Positions 13,101 to 22,538 of a DNA stretch of 64,000 nt are shown piece by piece. The stretch is taken from assembly GCA_009746045.1 (NCBI GenBank), contig RPFO01000085.1, forward strand, positions 620,439 to 684,438, read 5' to 3'. Every line of letters begins with the position of its first letter. The first letter of the stretch is position 1. A program made the translations under genes and the position numbers. The notes beneath the pieces were generated by a model. It was not told the origin of the DNA and made no database searches. It was given only the letters and a program-made list of their open reading frames with translations. This stretch comes from Mesostigma viride (taxonomy: Eukaryota > Streptophyta > Mesostigmatophyceae > Mesostigmatales > Mesostigmataceae).

Positions 13101-16100
13101 AGAAGACGGAGGCCGACTCGTGGCCCTGCAGGCACTTCTCCACATACACCTCGTCCTGCACGTGTGCGCCAGCAGCACGGGCAAGGACACGCACCCAGCC
13201 ACGGTCCAACACCGTGAGCTAGGAAGAAACCTGCCCGTTGCCACCGTGGCTAGAACATGAGGGGCATGCACATGGCCCTGGTGGGTGGGAGGAGGGGCAT
13301 CGACAGCTAGGGGCGCAAGCAAGGGGCCCACAGCCACTGAGCTGGCCAGCACACGGCACAAAGTGGCACAATGCGGCACATAATCCTACGCAGCCACCTG
13401 GCGGCAGCATGGCAGGTCGACTATCGTTTTGCCAACGCGGCTCCCTGAAGTTATCTTTCAGAGGGGGTACATGGCTGTCACAAACCTGGGTCGCGCGTAC
13501 ATGGTGGCCACAAGCGCGCAAGTCACAAACCTGGTTCGCGCGTACATGGTGGCCACAAGCGCGCAAGTCACAAACCTGGTTCGCGCGTGCATGGTGGCCA
13601 CAAGCGCGCAAGTCACAAACCTGGTTCGCGCGTGCATGGTGGCCACAAGCGCGCAAGTCACAAACCTGGTTCGCGCGTGCATGGTGGCCACAAGCGCGCA
13701 AGTCACAAACCTGGTTCGCGCGTACATGGTGGCCACAAGCGCGCAAGTCACAAACCTGGGTCGCGCGTACATGGTGGCCACAAGCGCGCACGTCACAAAC
13801 CTGGTTTGCGCGTGCATGGTGGCCACAAGCGCGCAAGTCACAAACCTGGGTCGCGCGTACATGGTGGCCACAAGCGCGCAAGTCACAAACCTGGTTCGCG
13901 CGTGCATGGTGGCCACAAGCGCGCAAGTCACAAACCTGGTTCGCGCGTACATGGTGGCCACAAGCGCGCAAGTCACAAACCTGGTTCGCGCGTACATGGT
14001 GGCCACAAGCGCGCAAGTCACAAACCTGGTTCGCGCGTACATGGTGGCCACAAGCGCGCAAGTCACAAACCTGGTTCGCGCGCACATGGTGGCCACAAGC
14101 GCGCAAGTCACAAACCTGGTTCGCGCGCACATGGTGGCCACAAGCGCGCAAGTCACAAACCTGGTTCGCGCGTACATGGTGGCCACAAGCGCGCAAGTCA
14201 CAAACCTGGTTCGCGCGTACATGGTGGCCACAAGCGCGCAAGTCACAAACCTGGTTCGCGCGTACATGGTGGCCACAAGCGCGCAAGTCACAAACCTGGT
14301 TCGCGCGCACATGGTGGCCACAAGCGCGCAAGTCACAAACCTGGTTCGCGCGGACATGGTGGCCACAAGCGCGCAAGTCTGTGCCCCACGTACAGTCATT
14401 CACGCCTTAAGTTGGGTTCAAGGCTTTTGAGGGGTCAACCCAACTTAAGGCGTGAACCCAAGTTAAGGCGTGAATGACTCTACTCAATTCTACTCACTTG
14501 AACTAAAGACACTAAAACATACTTCTCTAAACTACTTTGAACTCAGAATGCCAAGATCCTATTCGACCCAACTTAAGGCGTGAACACAACTTAAGCCAAC
14601 CCAACTGAAGGCGTGAATGACTGTACCTGGTTCTCCCGCTTCAACGGCCCGAACCCGATGTGGGTAGCTGTTGCCACCTGTCGGCCATGCCGCAGCATTG
14701 GGCCACGCAAAGGGCACACGCACGCCCAGCACAGCACAGCACAGGTCAGCCGACATGCAATCAAGACACTCCCGCACAGACGTGGGGGCCATGGGGAGGT
14801 GACGACAGCTGGTGGATGACGAGGACGATGACGATGACGAGGACAATGACGAGGACGATGACGAGGACGATGACGAGGACGATGACGAGGACGATGACGA
14901 GGACGATGACGAGGACGATGACGAGGGTGATGACGAGGACGATGACGAGGACGATGACGAGGACGAGGACGATGACGAGGACGATGACGAGGACGATGAC
15001 GAGGACGATGACGAGGACGAGGACGAGGACGAAGAATCATCCTTACACCCCTGCGTCCCATGATACACGCGCACCTTGAAGGCCATGATTGTGGCCCGTC
15101 TACTGACACCCCATGAGCACGTGCCCACCTTGAAGGCCATGTGGCCCGTCTGGTTGTGACGGCTGACAGAGACGTTGCGCGAGCGAGCTGGCGTCCTCGA
15201 GGGTGTCCCGTCGGGCGTGGCCTGATTCCTCCCCACGACGCGCTCTGTCACACGCACCCACCGCACCAAGGCAGGCAGCACGCCCGCAATGTCAATAAAC
15301 AAGCACAAGAATTGCAGCATCCCTTGAAAGCTACCACCAGGAGGGGAAAAGCCCCATGCTGGGGTGAAGTGCTTTCAAAGCAAGCTTGACGCGGAAGCTT
15401 GATCGCCAGTGCTATATATACATCCAGACATGGCAACAGTGCAAGCAAAACAAGCTGGTGAATTGCCACACACCGTGCTGTCTCTGCTGTCTCGCGTTCC
15501 GCAAGGCATAGGCACATGCACAGCAGACGACCCAAACGTGCGCACCAGCACGCGCCAGCCCACCTGGGGTATCTGCATTCTGGGTCGCCTGTGCTTGCCC
15601 TGGCGCCCGGTCTTCCGCGCTGGCCGCCCATTGTGGCCAAAGGGGGGTAAAGTAAAGGGGCGTCACGGCACAGCGGCAGCCCACACAACAGACAGGGGAA
15701 GTGTGTCAGGGGAACCGTGCCGGAAGTCAGCACAACAAATAGCCGCACCAAGACACCACACCAGAGCCACCAACCTCAGCTTCCTGCCCCCCCTGCCAGC
15801 CACCTGGGCTGGGACCTATAATGCGGAATGCATTTGGCAAGTTGCTCACATGCGCACACGTGCACTAGACCCCACCGACACCAAGTCGGAGGAGCTAGGG
15901 CTGGGGGAGTGCAACGCCTTGCGAGCGGGGATAACTTATTTGATAGCGCAGGTTAACCAGGGATGGACGAAGGTGGGGGGGGGAGGGAGGATTAATCCGT
16001 TCAGGCTCATCCCACGGCTACTAGGTGCCAACACCAACAACGACACAAACACAAATACCACGATAAACTTGGCCGGACGTGCAGCGCCGTTGGCAACCCG

Positions 16101-19100
16101 GTGTGGCTCCCGCACACCCGCCAAAGCGCCCGCCGCACACCCAACACAAGCTAGGTAATTGCCTCACAGAACCACAGACGCGGCCACAACAGCGATCCAT
16201 AAGGCCATACATCCCCACAACAAGGGTCCACCGCCTGCGCCCATGCTGTCTGCACACCCATGCCGCCTGCGCCCACGCTGTCTACACACCCACGCCAAGC
16301 GCCGACGTCACTTACAACGGGCTACTGTCGCTACCGTTGGCGACCGGCTCACTGTGTCCTGACTCCCTGGCCAGTGGCTTGCTGCCTCCCTTGCTTGCCG
16401 CCTCTGCAGTGGCAGCGACGCCCGTGCTGGCGGACCTGCCCATGGGCTCTACTTGGGTGATGGTGCTGCTGGAGGAGGGTCTACGGGCAGCACTGGGAAA
16501 ATTGGGGAAGAAGACATGACACATGCCGTGGAGGTGCGCGCCGGGAAGCATGACATGCGCATGGGGTGGCCACAAGAGAGAGCGAACCCGCGTGCTGAGA
16601 GAACTGCCAGCGTGCAAACGATGGCCATGGGCGCAAACATCACGGGGAGCCGACGGGGCGGACAGCTCCGGCAAGCGGGTGTGCACAAATAATCCCACCG
16701 TTCCCTGCACCGACCAGGGGCCCCTACTCCGTTGTCATGCCAATACCCTCGTACCCTCTATTGCGAGAGCACCTCCGACTTCAAGGAGTTGCACGAGGAC
16801 ATATATCCAAGATGCCTTTTGTACAATAGATGTAAGGGGGAAAGGGGGTGGCGGGACGGAAGACAGCCAGCACACACCTAGGTACACCTCAGTGCTGTGC
16901 GGGTGGGCCATATTGGAAAGGCGCGGCCAACAGATCAAACAAGCAAACGAGCCCAAAAGCCCCAAAGCCCAACAACTGCTGTGTCCCACCACAGCATCCA
17001 CCCGTCACAGCGCCGAGTGTGGCACCGCAGCAGCTGCCAGCAGCCAACATCCCAGCCCCGACCTGCTCCTGCTGTCCCTGTGCTTGCAACAGGTCCCAGG
17101 CTCTTCCCTCTGCGGGCACGGTGCCGGGGCCGACTGGTTGCTGCAACCCTCTTAGGTACGAGCGTGCTGCACACCTCTCCTTGTCCAGCATGGTGCCTAC
17201 CTCTTGCTTTCCAGTGCTGCCTTGCTCTCGCCCGCTTGCTTGGCGTCCGCCTCCCCCCCATGGCTCGGTGGCACGTCGGTGGGTCGGGCGGCCCAAGTTG
17301 TGGCTGCATGGCCCCCACCGTTGGCCAACCGCCCATTCTCGCCGGCAGGGGGCTTGGTGGGCCCTGTACCCCAGAAAGGAAGCAACGCATGCAAGGCCGC
17401 ACGCACAGGTCGGAGTGCGGGCGCATGGCATGACACACGAGGCAGCGCGCACAAGCGATCAGCGCCACGCAGTACGCAGTACGTCTCCGCCGCCATGCCG
17501 CACGCGTGCACACATCTCGTGGCGCTTGGCACGGGGGGGGGCGCACCGCAGCTCTGCTGCGTCGTGCCCACCCCCCTTTCTCCCTCCGGATCAGATTTAG
17601 TGCACGTGTGCCTGCCCATAGGTGCGTGTGTGCCTGCCCAATGCCCACTAGGCATGCGTGTGTGTGCCTGCCCATACGTGTGTGGGCGTGAGCATGGGCC
17701 CCCTTGACTCTCGCGCACCCTTGCTGTCTCCCCGCGTCCTGCACGCCCCCCACACGCTGCGATAAGGTTGGCGAGCCCCCACACGCTGCGATAAGGTTGG
17801 CGAGCCCCCACACGCTGCGATAAGGTTGGCGAGCCCCCACACGCTGCGATAAGGTTGGCGAGCCCCCACACGCTGCGATAAGGTTGGCGAGCACCCACAC
17901 GCTGCGATAAGGTTGGCGAGCCCCCACACGCTGCGATAAGGTTGGCGAGCCCCCACACGCTGCGATAAGGTTGGCGAGCCCCCACACGCTGCGATAAGGT
18001 TGGCGAGCCCCCACACGCTGCGATAAGGTTGGTGAGCCCCCACACGCTGCGGTAAGGTTGGCGAGCCCCCACACGCTGCGATAAGGTTGGCGAGCCCCCA
18101 CACGCTGCGATAAGGTTGGCGAGCCCCCACACGCTGCGATAAGGTTGGCGAGCCCCCACACGCTGCGATAAGGTTGGCGAGCCCCCACACGCTGCGATAA
18201 GGTTGGCGAGCCCCCACACGCTGCGATAAGGTTGGTGAGCCCCCACACGCTGCGATAAGGTTGGCGAGCCCCCACACGCTGCGATAAGGTTGGTGAGCCC
18301 CCACACGCTGCGATAAGGTTGGCGAGCCCCCACACGCTGCATGACCTTCACCCATCCCCCTCAGGGCACTGTCCCTTACGGTCCCGGCGGCAAAGCCTCC
18401 AGGTGCTTGGTACCAAGCCAAACGCGATCGCGGCCACGCCGCCGAGGCGAGCACGGCCACGCAGCAGAGGTGAGCGCCGCCACACAGCAGAGGCGAGCGC
18501 CGCCACGCAGCAGAGGGGAGCGCCGCCACGCAGCAGAGGCCAGGCCGTACATGCAGGTCACCATGGGCCCGGGGGGCTGCCTTTCCCTGCAAGACAACAG
18601 GGATGCTTCATGGCCGGATGCCTGCACCATGCTTCATGGCCCGCTGGCAGCCGCCACCCCCAGGGGGGGCATGCTAACCACGCGAGTATGCGACTGGGCA
18701 CGCCCATCTGCCAGCCCGCCCGCCCGCCCGCCTGGCAGGGGCCGCACCCACCCGCTAAAAGGGCAAGGGAAGGCAGCTCCTGCGCACACGCACGATACCC
18801 GATACCCACATCCCGCATATGCCCCCACCCTAGTCCACCTTGTCATGTGCACCCGCCACCCACCCACACCCCTGATATACAGTGTCATGTGCACATCCAC
18901 CTTACCGGTACCTGTCATGTCCACCTACCATCATCCATGTCGTCTTCGGCCACGGCCGGCCGCAGCCCCGCCGCCTTGGAGTTGCTGGCCTGGTTGCTTG
19001 CATGTGAAGCTGAGGAAGGGTCGTGGCCCTTGCCCCCGGAGGGGCCATTGCGTGCAGCGACCTGCCCCGAGGGAGGGGGCGCCACTGGCCTGCTGCTGGC

Positions 19101-19166
19101 TGCCGGCTGGGTGGGCTCGCTGCCACCCTTGTCACGTGACTGGCTCCTGTCGACCGCACGCAGTTT
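1054..19166 (-). CDS. PP2C-family Ser/Thr protein phosphatase, 14 exons, 5' end not found
   Basis: This gene encodes a metal-dependent PP2C (PPM) phosphatase that removes phosphate from Ser/Thr residues. In coding order the exons are 19166-18929, 17363-17201, 16492-16316, 15619-15564, 15244-15129, 14677-14627, 13155-13015, 5522-5415, 4742-4632, 3570-3383, 3016-2893, 2250-2191, 1591-1508 and 1152-1054. Every junction is GT-AG, phases agree throughout, and 1,716 nt give 571 aa plus TGA. Roughly residues 1-230 are Ser/Ala/Pro/Gly-rich and probably disordered. The catalytic domain carries ENQD (about 266-268), FDGHG (288-292), MSGTT, GDSR (378-381), DHRPARPCERQRLEAAGGRV, VSRSLGD, ILASDG (508-511) and the terminal DNISVVVV, so the metal-binding Asp and Gly positions are present. 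The order matches plant PP2Cs. Substrate and location cannot be inferred. The initiator ATG lies upstream of 19,166 and was not identified. TGTAA, a known chlorophyte polyadenylation motif, lies about 80 nt past the stop on this strand (972-976). Confidence 0.93.
1403..1476. repeat. 37-bp repeat x2 in PP2C intron 13
   Basis: Two near-identical copies of a 37-bp unit containing gcacgctccccctccctggc lie between exons 13 and 14. Confidence 0.8.
1508..1591 (-). CDS. PP2C exon 13 (VWDVLNNQ)
   Basis: The 84 nt encode VWDVLNNQYVVDLCRGKDVQ, then EACDSIVQ. This directly continues the ASDG motif, giving ASDG-VWDVL. The acceptor is ttcctgcaacag and the donor is gtgagc. Confidence 0.94.
2191..2250 (-). 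CDS. PP2C exon 12 (ASDG metal-binding motif)
   Basis: The 60 nt encode ILHTTLDFMKHRYLILASDG. The Asp of ASDG is a metal ligand in PP2C. The acceptor is catccccacag and the donor is gtacgt. Confidence 0.94.
2772..2870. repeat. GC-rich minisatellite of about 27 bp near the 5' end of PP2C intron 11
   Basis: Three to four imperfect copies of cagtgcgcagcgcctacccc plus a C-run lie about 25 bp inside the donor of exon 11 on the minus strand. Confidence 0.8.
2893..3016 (-). CDS. PP2C exon 11 (SRSLGD motif)
   Basis: The 124 nt (1+123) encode YGGLIGEPRLWLKDIDMPGL, then VSRSLGDEIAATVG and end TAEPE. The acceptor is tgtgcccgcag and the donor is gtgggg. A GC-rich minisatellite of about 27 bp begins roughly 25 bp into the following intron. 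Confidence 0.95.
3383..3570 (-). CDS. PP2C exon 10 (DHxPxRPxERxRxExAGGRV)
   Basis: The 188 nt (186+2) contain DHRPARPCERQRLEAAGGRV, the conserved mid-domain PP2C signature. A roughly 30-residue Gly/Asp-rich insertion (GENGGWGNPDGSTGAATVYV) precedes it. The acceptor is tacccaccag and the donor is gtaggt. Confidence 0.95.
4285..4533. repeat. (CCCACC)-type C/A-rich low-complexity array
   Basis: About 250 bp of cccacc, ccca and ccccca units lie in the intron between PP2C exons 9 and 10. On the minus strand it reads G/T-rich. Confidence 0.95.
4632..4742 (-). CDS. PP2C exon 9 (MSGTT and GDSR motifs)
   Basis: The 111 nt encode 37 residues from GPIDCSMSGTT to GDSRAVLVCE, which are core beta strands of PP2C. 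The acceptor follows a long G-run on the plus strand (a C-run on this strand). The donor is gtatga. A diverged copy of the exon's last 22 bases lies in the intron near 4,536. Confidence 0.95.
5415..5522 (-). CDS. PP2C exon 8
   Basis: The 108 nt in phase 0 encode 36 residues, including EEIHAALTESFLRTNAEL, the helical segment before MSGTT in plant PP2Cs. The acceptor is ctggcccgcag and the donor is gtgagc. A 7.5-kb intron with the 36-bp array separates it from exon 7. Confidence 0.9.
5873..12817. repeat. Giant 36-bp minisatellite, about 193 copies, in PP2C intron 7
   Basis: The unit contains ttgacaagcaaacaggcact followed by gggggatgccaccgcg. Units differ mainly at two places, GCC/GAC and TTG/ATG. 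A few units are 35 bp (one G lost) or 25 bp (cacc... lost). The 36-bp unit has no stop in five of six frames, which creates false ORFs of over 2,200 codons. The array lies between PP2C exons 7 and 8, whose phases join correctly without it. Confidence 0.98.
13015..13155 (-). CDS. PP2C exon 7 (FDGHG metal-binding motif)
   Basis: The 141 nt encode 47 residues from DEVYVEKC to PYILSQAM. They contain SVFCVFDGHGARG, the hallmark PP2C metal-binding motif. The acceptor is cacgtgcag and the donor is gtgagc. Confidence 0.95.
13474..14378. repeat. 45-bp minisatellite, about 20 copies, in PP2C intron 6
   Basis: The unit contains gcgcaagtcacaaacctggt followed by tcgcgcgtacatggtggcca and caagc. Copies vary at a few positions. 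The array lies between exons 6 and 7. Confidence 0.97.
14390..14626. repeat. Inverted copies of the exon-6 donor region
   Basis: The 29 bp next to the exon-6 donor (14,598-14,626, ending aggcgtgaatgactgtac) recur inverted at 14,390-14,418. Additional partial copies of acttaaggcgtgaa lie between them. Confidence 0.85.
14627..14677 (-). CDS. PP2C exon 6 (start of catalytic domain, ENQ of the NQD motif)
   Basis: The 51 nt encode 17 residues ending GFGPLKRENQ. The next exon supplies the Asp of the conserved NQD motif, which confirms the junction. The donor is gtacag. Confidence 0.88.
14814..15030. repeat. 12-bp array (gacgatgacgag)n in PP2C intron 5
   Basis: Tandem gacgatgacgag units would read as poly-Asp/Glu on the plus strand. 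The array lies within the intron between exons 5 and 6. Confidence 0.95.
15075..15150. repeat. 54-bp duplication of exon-5 3' end and donor
   Basis: The exon end cttgaaggccatg (minus strand CATGGCCTTCAAG) at 15,129 recurs at 15,075 with a further GT donor (gtgcgc). The flanking gtggcccgtct is also repeated. Confidence 0.85.
15129..15244 (-). CDS. PP2C exon 5 (segment before the catalytic domain)
   Basis: The 116 nt (2+114) begin after gtgtgacag and stop at donor gtgggc. The exon ends NVSVSRHNQTGHMAFK. A 54-bp duplication of the exon's last bases and its donor follows in the intron, at about 15,075. Confidence 0.75.
15564..15619 (-). CDS. PP2C exon 4 (short linker exon)
   Basis: This is a 56-nt exon (1+54+1) between ggcggccag and gtgggc. 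It encodes AEDRAPGQAQATQNADTP. The pyrimidine tract is weak, so the main support is that its phases bridge exons 3 and 5 exactly. Confidence 0.6.
16316..16492 (-). CDS. PP2C exon 3 (disordered Ser/Ala-rich region)
   Basis: A strong acceptor (ccccaattttcccag) and a consensus donor (gtaagt) bound 177 nt. The reading includes RRPSSSSTITQVEPMGRSAS and ends in DSSP. It is in phase with both neighbours. Confidence 0.8.
17201..17363 (-). CDS. PP2C exon 2 (disordered region)
   Basis: The 163 nt read 2+159+2. The acceptor is ttctggggtacag and the donor is gtaggc. The reading starts PTKPPAGENGRLANGGG and ends ESKAALESK. The phase fits both neighbouring exons. Confidence 0.78.
17757..18342. repeat. 29-bp minisatellite, about 20 copies, in PP2C intron 1
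   Basis: The unit contains cacgctgcgataaggttggc followed by gagccccca. Copies are nearly identical. The array lies between exons 1 and 2. Confidence 0.97.
18929..19166 (-). CDS. PP2C exon 1 of those found (disordered N-terminal region)
   Basis: The acceptor is a pyrimidine tract ending ctgcag and the donor is gtaggt. The 238 nt start in phase 0 (KLRAVDRSQSRDKGG) and end in phase 1 after an acidic AEDDMDD. The composition is rich in Ser, Ala, Pro and Gly. The phase matches the next exon exactly. Confidence 0.8.
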
Positions 19167-19362
19167 CTGCAGGGGGCAGATGCCAGGCGCCCCATCACAG
19201 GCCGAGGAGCACCACGCACAGCAGACCACCGGGTGGGCGGGTGGGCGGGTGGGCGGATGGGCGGGCGGGCGAGCATGGTAACTGCAATCAGAGGGCCCAT
19301 CAGACGAACCTGCAAGCTCTACGCTCTGTGAGGCTGCTTTTTGCTAGCATACCAGGTGCACA

Positions 19363-19500
19363 CCATGGCCGTGGCCCCATGCACGTTGGGATGTGCGGGA
19401 GTAGGGGCATGGCTGTGGCCCCATGCACGTTGGGATGTGCGGGAGTAGGGGCATGGCTGTGGCCCCATGCACGTTGGGATGTGCGGGAGTATGGGCGCGT
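19363..19500. repeat. 44-bp repeat x3
   Basis: Three copies containing ccccatgcacgttgggatgt are spaced 44 bp apart, upstream of PP2C exon 1 on the minus strand. Confidence 0.9.
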
Positions 19501-19515
19501 AGGAACCTGCCACAC

Positions 19516-19576
19516 CTGGGGTGACGGCACGTGGGGTGTGCCGCACGTGCCCACCAAGCCACGGATATACCCGATC
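19516..19576 (-). CDS. Candidate upstream PP2C exon (weak)
   Basis: A 61-nt segment lies between a good acceptor (ttgcaccctgcag) and a gtgtgg donor. Read 1+60 it gives IGYIRGLVGTCGTPHVPSPQ and ends in phase 0, as exon 1 requires. No homology supports it, and it overlaps the edge of a 44-bp repeat region. Confidence 0.3.
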
Positions 19577-19653
19577 CTGCAGGGTGCAACCAGCAGGGTG
19601 CCTTGTCCCCCCATACTCCAATGATGAGCACAGCACAGACAGGCAGAAAGACC

Positions 19654-19929
19654 AGAGGGAGGGAGGGAGGGAGGGAGGGAGGGAGGGAGGAGGGAGGGAG
19701 GGAGGGAGGGAGGGAGGGAGGAGGGAGGGAGGGAGGGAGGGAGGGAGGGAGGGAGGGAGGGAGGGAGGGAGGGAGGGAGGGAGGGAGGGAGGGAGGGAGG
19801 AGGGAGGGAGGGAGGGAGGGAGGGAGGGAGGGAGGGAGGGAGGGAGGGAGGGAGGGAGGGAGGGAGGGAGGGAGGGAGGGATGGAGGGAGGGAGGGAGGG
19901 AGGGAGGGAGGGAGGGAGGGAGGGAGGGA
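19654..19929. repeat. (GAGG)n microsatellite
   Basis: About 275 bp of gaggga repeats with rare interruptions. On the minus strand this is a CCTC/CCCT tract upstream of PP2C exon 1. Confidence 0.97.
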
Positions 19930-22200
19930 AGCGAGGGAGAGAATTTCGGGTTCCAATTGTGATGTGTCTCTCGAGCCTGCTTCAGAATTAGTCAGAGAGG
20001 GGGTTGGGGGTATGAAATATCCTGCTCTAGAGGCTACTACAAGGATGCATGCTTGGGCAGCGTCAAAATACTGCTCAAGGTCTGGGGAACAAATCATCAT
20101 TCAAACCGCTGCAAGGCTTCATTTAAAACTTGGCTCCCGACCGATTCGTCATCAGTCAGGATACAGTGGGATCCAGCCAGGACAGCCAGGGCGCAGGGGC
20201 ATCACACGTTGCACCCCCTGCATGGATGTAGGGTAGCAGATGTCACAGTAATTCTGCCTCTGCGAGCCTATCGAGGACCCATCGGCTGTCACCGTGGGGC
20301 TACCCGCGGCGCATTTTCAGCCTTGGTCTGTACACAAAACGTAAGCACTATGCAAGTCAAGTCGATGTGCATGGGTGCGCTGCGTGAATGCGCTTCACTA
20401 AAGCTCACGAGGCTAGTCGTATATCAAAATGGCAATAGCATGCAGGTGTGATCTCATTACTGAGGCCAACAAAAACGACCGATTTGCCCAGATTTCGACC
20501 TCCGGCACAAAAAAAATCCAAGCCCATTTCCTACCAGCAGTCTTACCTTACTGTTTTGGCAGCCCATGGCAGGAAAACTGGCAGAAGCTGTTGCTTACGA
20601 AGAAAACTGGGCAGATAAAATTGTGGGATTAACTCGGCAAGGGTCTCGAGGGACGCATGTCCCAGGTAACAGAGACTTCAACAACATGGTCGGCATCTCC
20701 TCTTGCCAAAACATCCCTTCAAATTTTCGACTGGAAATTACTTGCATATAAAGTCAAGGCAGGCTAATTACCCGGTCATGCTGGGTGACTCGTGCGACTT
20801 CATTCATGGGCGCACAGTGACTGCGCTAAAATGCAAGAAAAGCGTCCGGGCGAGTAAAATGAATGTAAAACTAGATTTGATGAGCCAGAATCTTCGAGGT
20901 TAAGTTGCCGGGCGCGTCCTTTGGGAGGTATTAAGAAACCCGGGGGATGGGCAATGCCACTGGGCAGCCATGGCTCTCTTTGGTGCCGAAAAGTGCAAGG
21001 CTCCCGAGTAAGCACTGTGACAGTTACCAGTGAACACTGCACCGCACGGCTGAATTTGTGCACAGGTTCTGTACCACGGCTAAATCAAGAATCGCAGATC
21101 AGTCCCATCGGCTGGCAGCAGCCCAGCCAGCCCAGCTTGACATGCGGTCAGTTATCTGGTTGATATGCGGTCAGCGTATCTGCTGATACTCATTTCCCAT
21201 TTCACCTCTCTGGTCTATAATTGGGTAATAAATATACCCATTTCCCCGATATGCGGTCAGCGTATCGCTACGGTACTGTAGTACAGGCTGACACAGCGTG
21301 TATGTAAAGCCATTATACAGTAAGGCAAGATTATGGCGGTTGACTACCCTGCGGCTGCGATAAGGCAAGCGTGGGTTTGGAATTTCTGGGGCTTCATTAT
21401 TTCTGGGGCATTATTTAAGTATTATTTCTGGAGCATAATTACTAGGCTAACTATTACAAGATTTACATCGCCTCTTCACCTGATGATATCTTACCATATT
21501 AAAAAACCCTTGTGAATATTTTCTTACGGGTAAACAGAAATTAGGTGCGGGACATTTTTTCTGGGCTTTGCATTGCGCAAGCATAGGGATTGGTAACACA
21601 GGGGCGAGCATACATGGTTGATTTGATTGGGCCAGGCGAAAACATTTAAGTAGTAAGTTACATGCCCGTATGGCAAAGACCATAGACTTAAGCTGTTTGG
21701 CGACTATTGACGTATAACTGTAGAAGATGTCGTGCGCAGGGGTGTGCAATTGACGGCCATACTTAACACGCAGTCTATGCCCCTGCCTTAAGTTGTTTTG
21801 GGGATTGTGAAGCCCACCTCACTAAAAGCTGTGACATGACAATGATAGGCTTACACTGCGTATCCAGACTTGCTGCCGTCGGAGGGGTGATTACCGGCAA
21901 CCAGATGTCAAGGGCGATGTTCACGTCAGGGGTCAGGGATGTGTCGGGCTTAATTCCAACCCAAATCGGAAAAGTTGGAAGAATTGTGGGGCTCCGGTTA
22001 AATTTGGTGCCGTTTCGCGGGCACGAACGCACGCATTGTCAGAAGGTGCGCATTGCGTGTGAATGCATCGTGGCTTCAGGCGCAGATTTTCTCGGTGCGG
22101 CAGCTATTTCTAAGAACACTGGTTTCATGTCTGGCAGGCAGGGGCACTGGATTCTGAGTACGGATCACCGGCGGGCCGTGCGCACACCGTAATGCGAGGT
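19930..22200. other. Intergenic region between the divergent PP2C and RsmE genes
   Basis: No exon is supported here. It should hold the missing PP2C 5' end and at least one promoter. The 19-mer gatatgcggtcagcgtatc occurs at 21,162 and 21,249, with a related partial copy at 21,142. A 118-codon open frame (21,836-22,192, plus strand) has no recognisable domain. Confidence 0.4.
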
Positions 22201-22258
22201 CCTGGCCGCTGGTAGATATATTTGGCGTGCCCTGTTCCTAGCAAACCCCGTCCGTTTC

Positions 22259-22435
22259 ATCCCAGGAACGAATGGAGCCCCATTCGTTCCTGGGATAAAA
22301 CGTACCAGGGGATAGAGGGTAAGGCCGAACGGGCTAGCAGAAACAACGGTCCATTCGTTCCTGGGATGAACGGACAAGGGGATTGAGGGTAGGGCCGAAG
22401 GGGCTAGCAGAAACAACGGCCCTACCCTCAATCCC
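22259..22435. repeat. Inverted and direct repeats just upstream of the RsmE start
   Basis: A 17-bp inverted repeat (22,259-22,275 with 22,280-22,296, 4-nt loop) has a further half copy at 22,351. A 34-bp segment ending ggctagcagaaacaacgg is repeated 70 bp apart. A 19-bp perfect inverted repeat (22,378-22,396 with 22,417-22,435) ends 17 nt before the ATG. Confidence 0.9.
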
Positions 22436-22451
22436 TTTGCTCAGCAGCCAC

Positions 22452-22538
22452 ATGTCCATTGCATCTGCGCGGACTGCGCCATGCCCCTCGCGGCCACCTG
22501 CCTGCGAAGGCTTTCCCTTGAGCAACTGCCAGCAGCCG
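22452..22538 (+). CDS. rsmE: RsmE exon 1 (start codon, likely transit peptide)
   Basis: ATG at 22,452 opens 29 codons ending at donor gtaccc, phase 0, matching exon 2. Ser/Ala/Arg/Pro-rich with few acidic residues. A 19-bp inverted repeat ends 17 nt before the ATG. This exon is inferred from phase and position, not homology. Confidence 0.6.

Noticed and set aside
14812..15063. Acidic poly-Asp/Glu plus-strand protein
   Set aside because: It is a 12-bp tandem repeat inside a PP2C intron with no flanking coding signal.
15178..15320. Exon 5 of PP2C extended upstream to 15,320 as an unspliced ORF
   Set aside because: The acceptor at 15,245 gives the phase required by exon 4; the extension has no family similarity.
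21775..22192. Overlapping open frames on both strands (85 and 118 codons)
   Set aside because: No recognisable motif, no splice context, and openness on both strands suggests chance.
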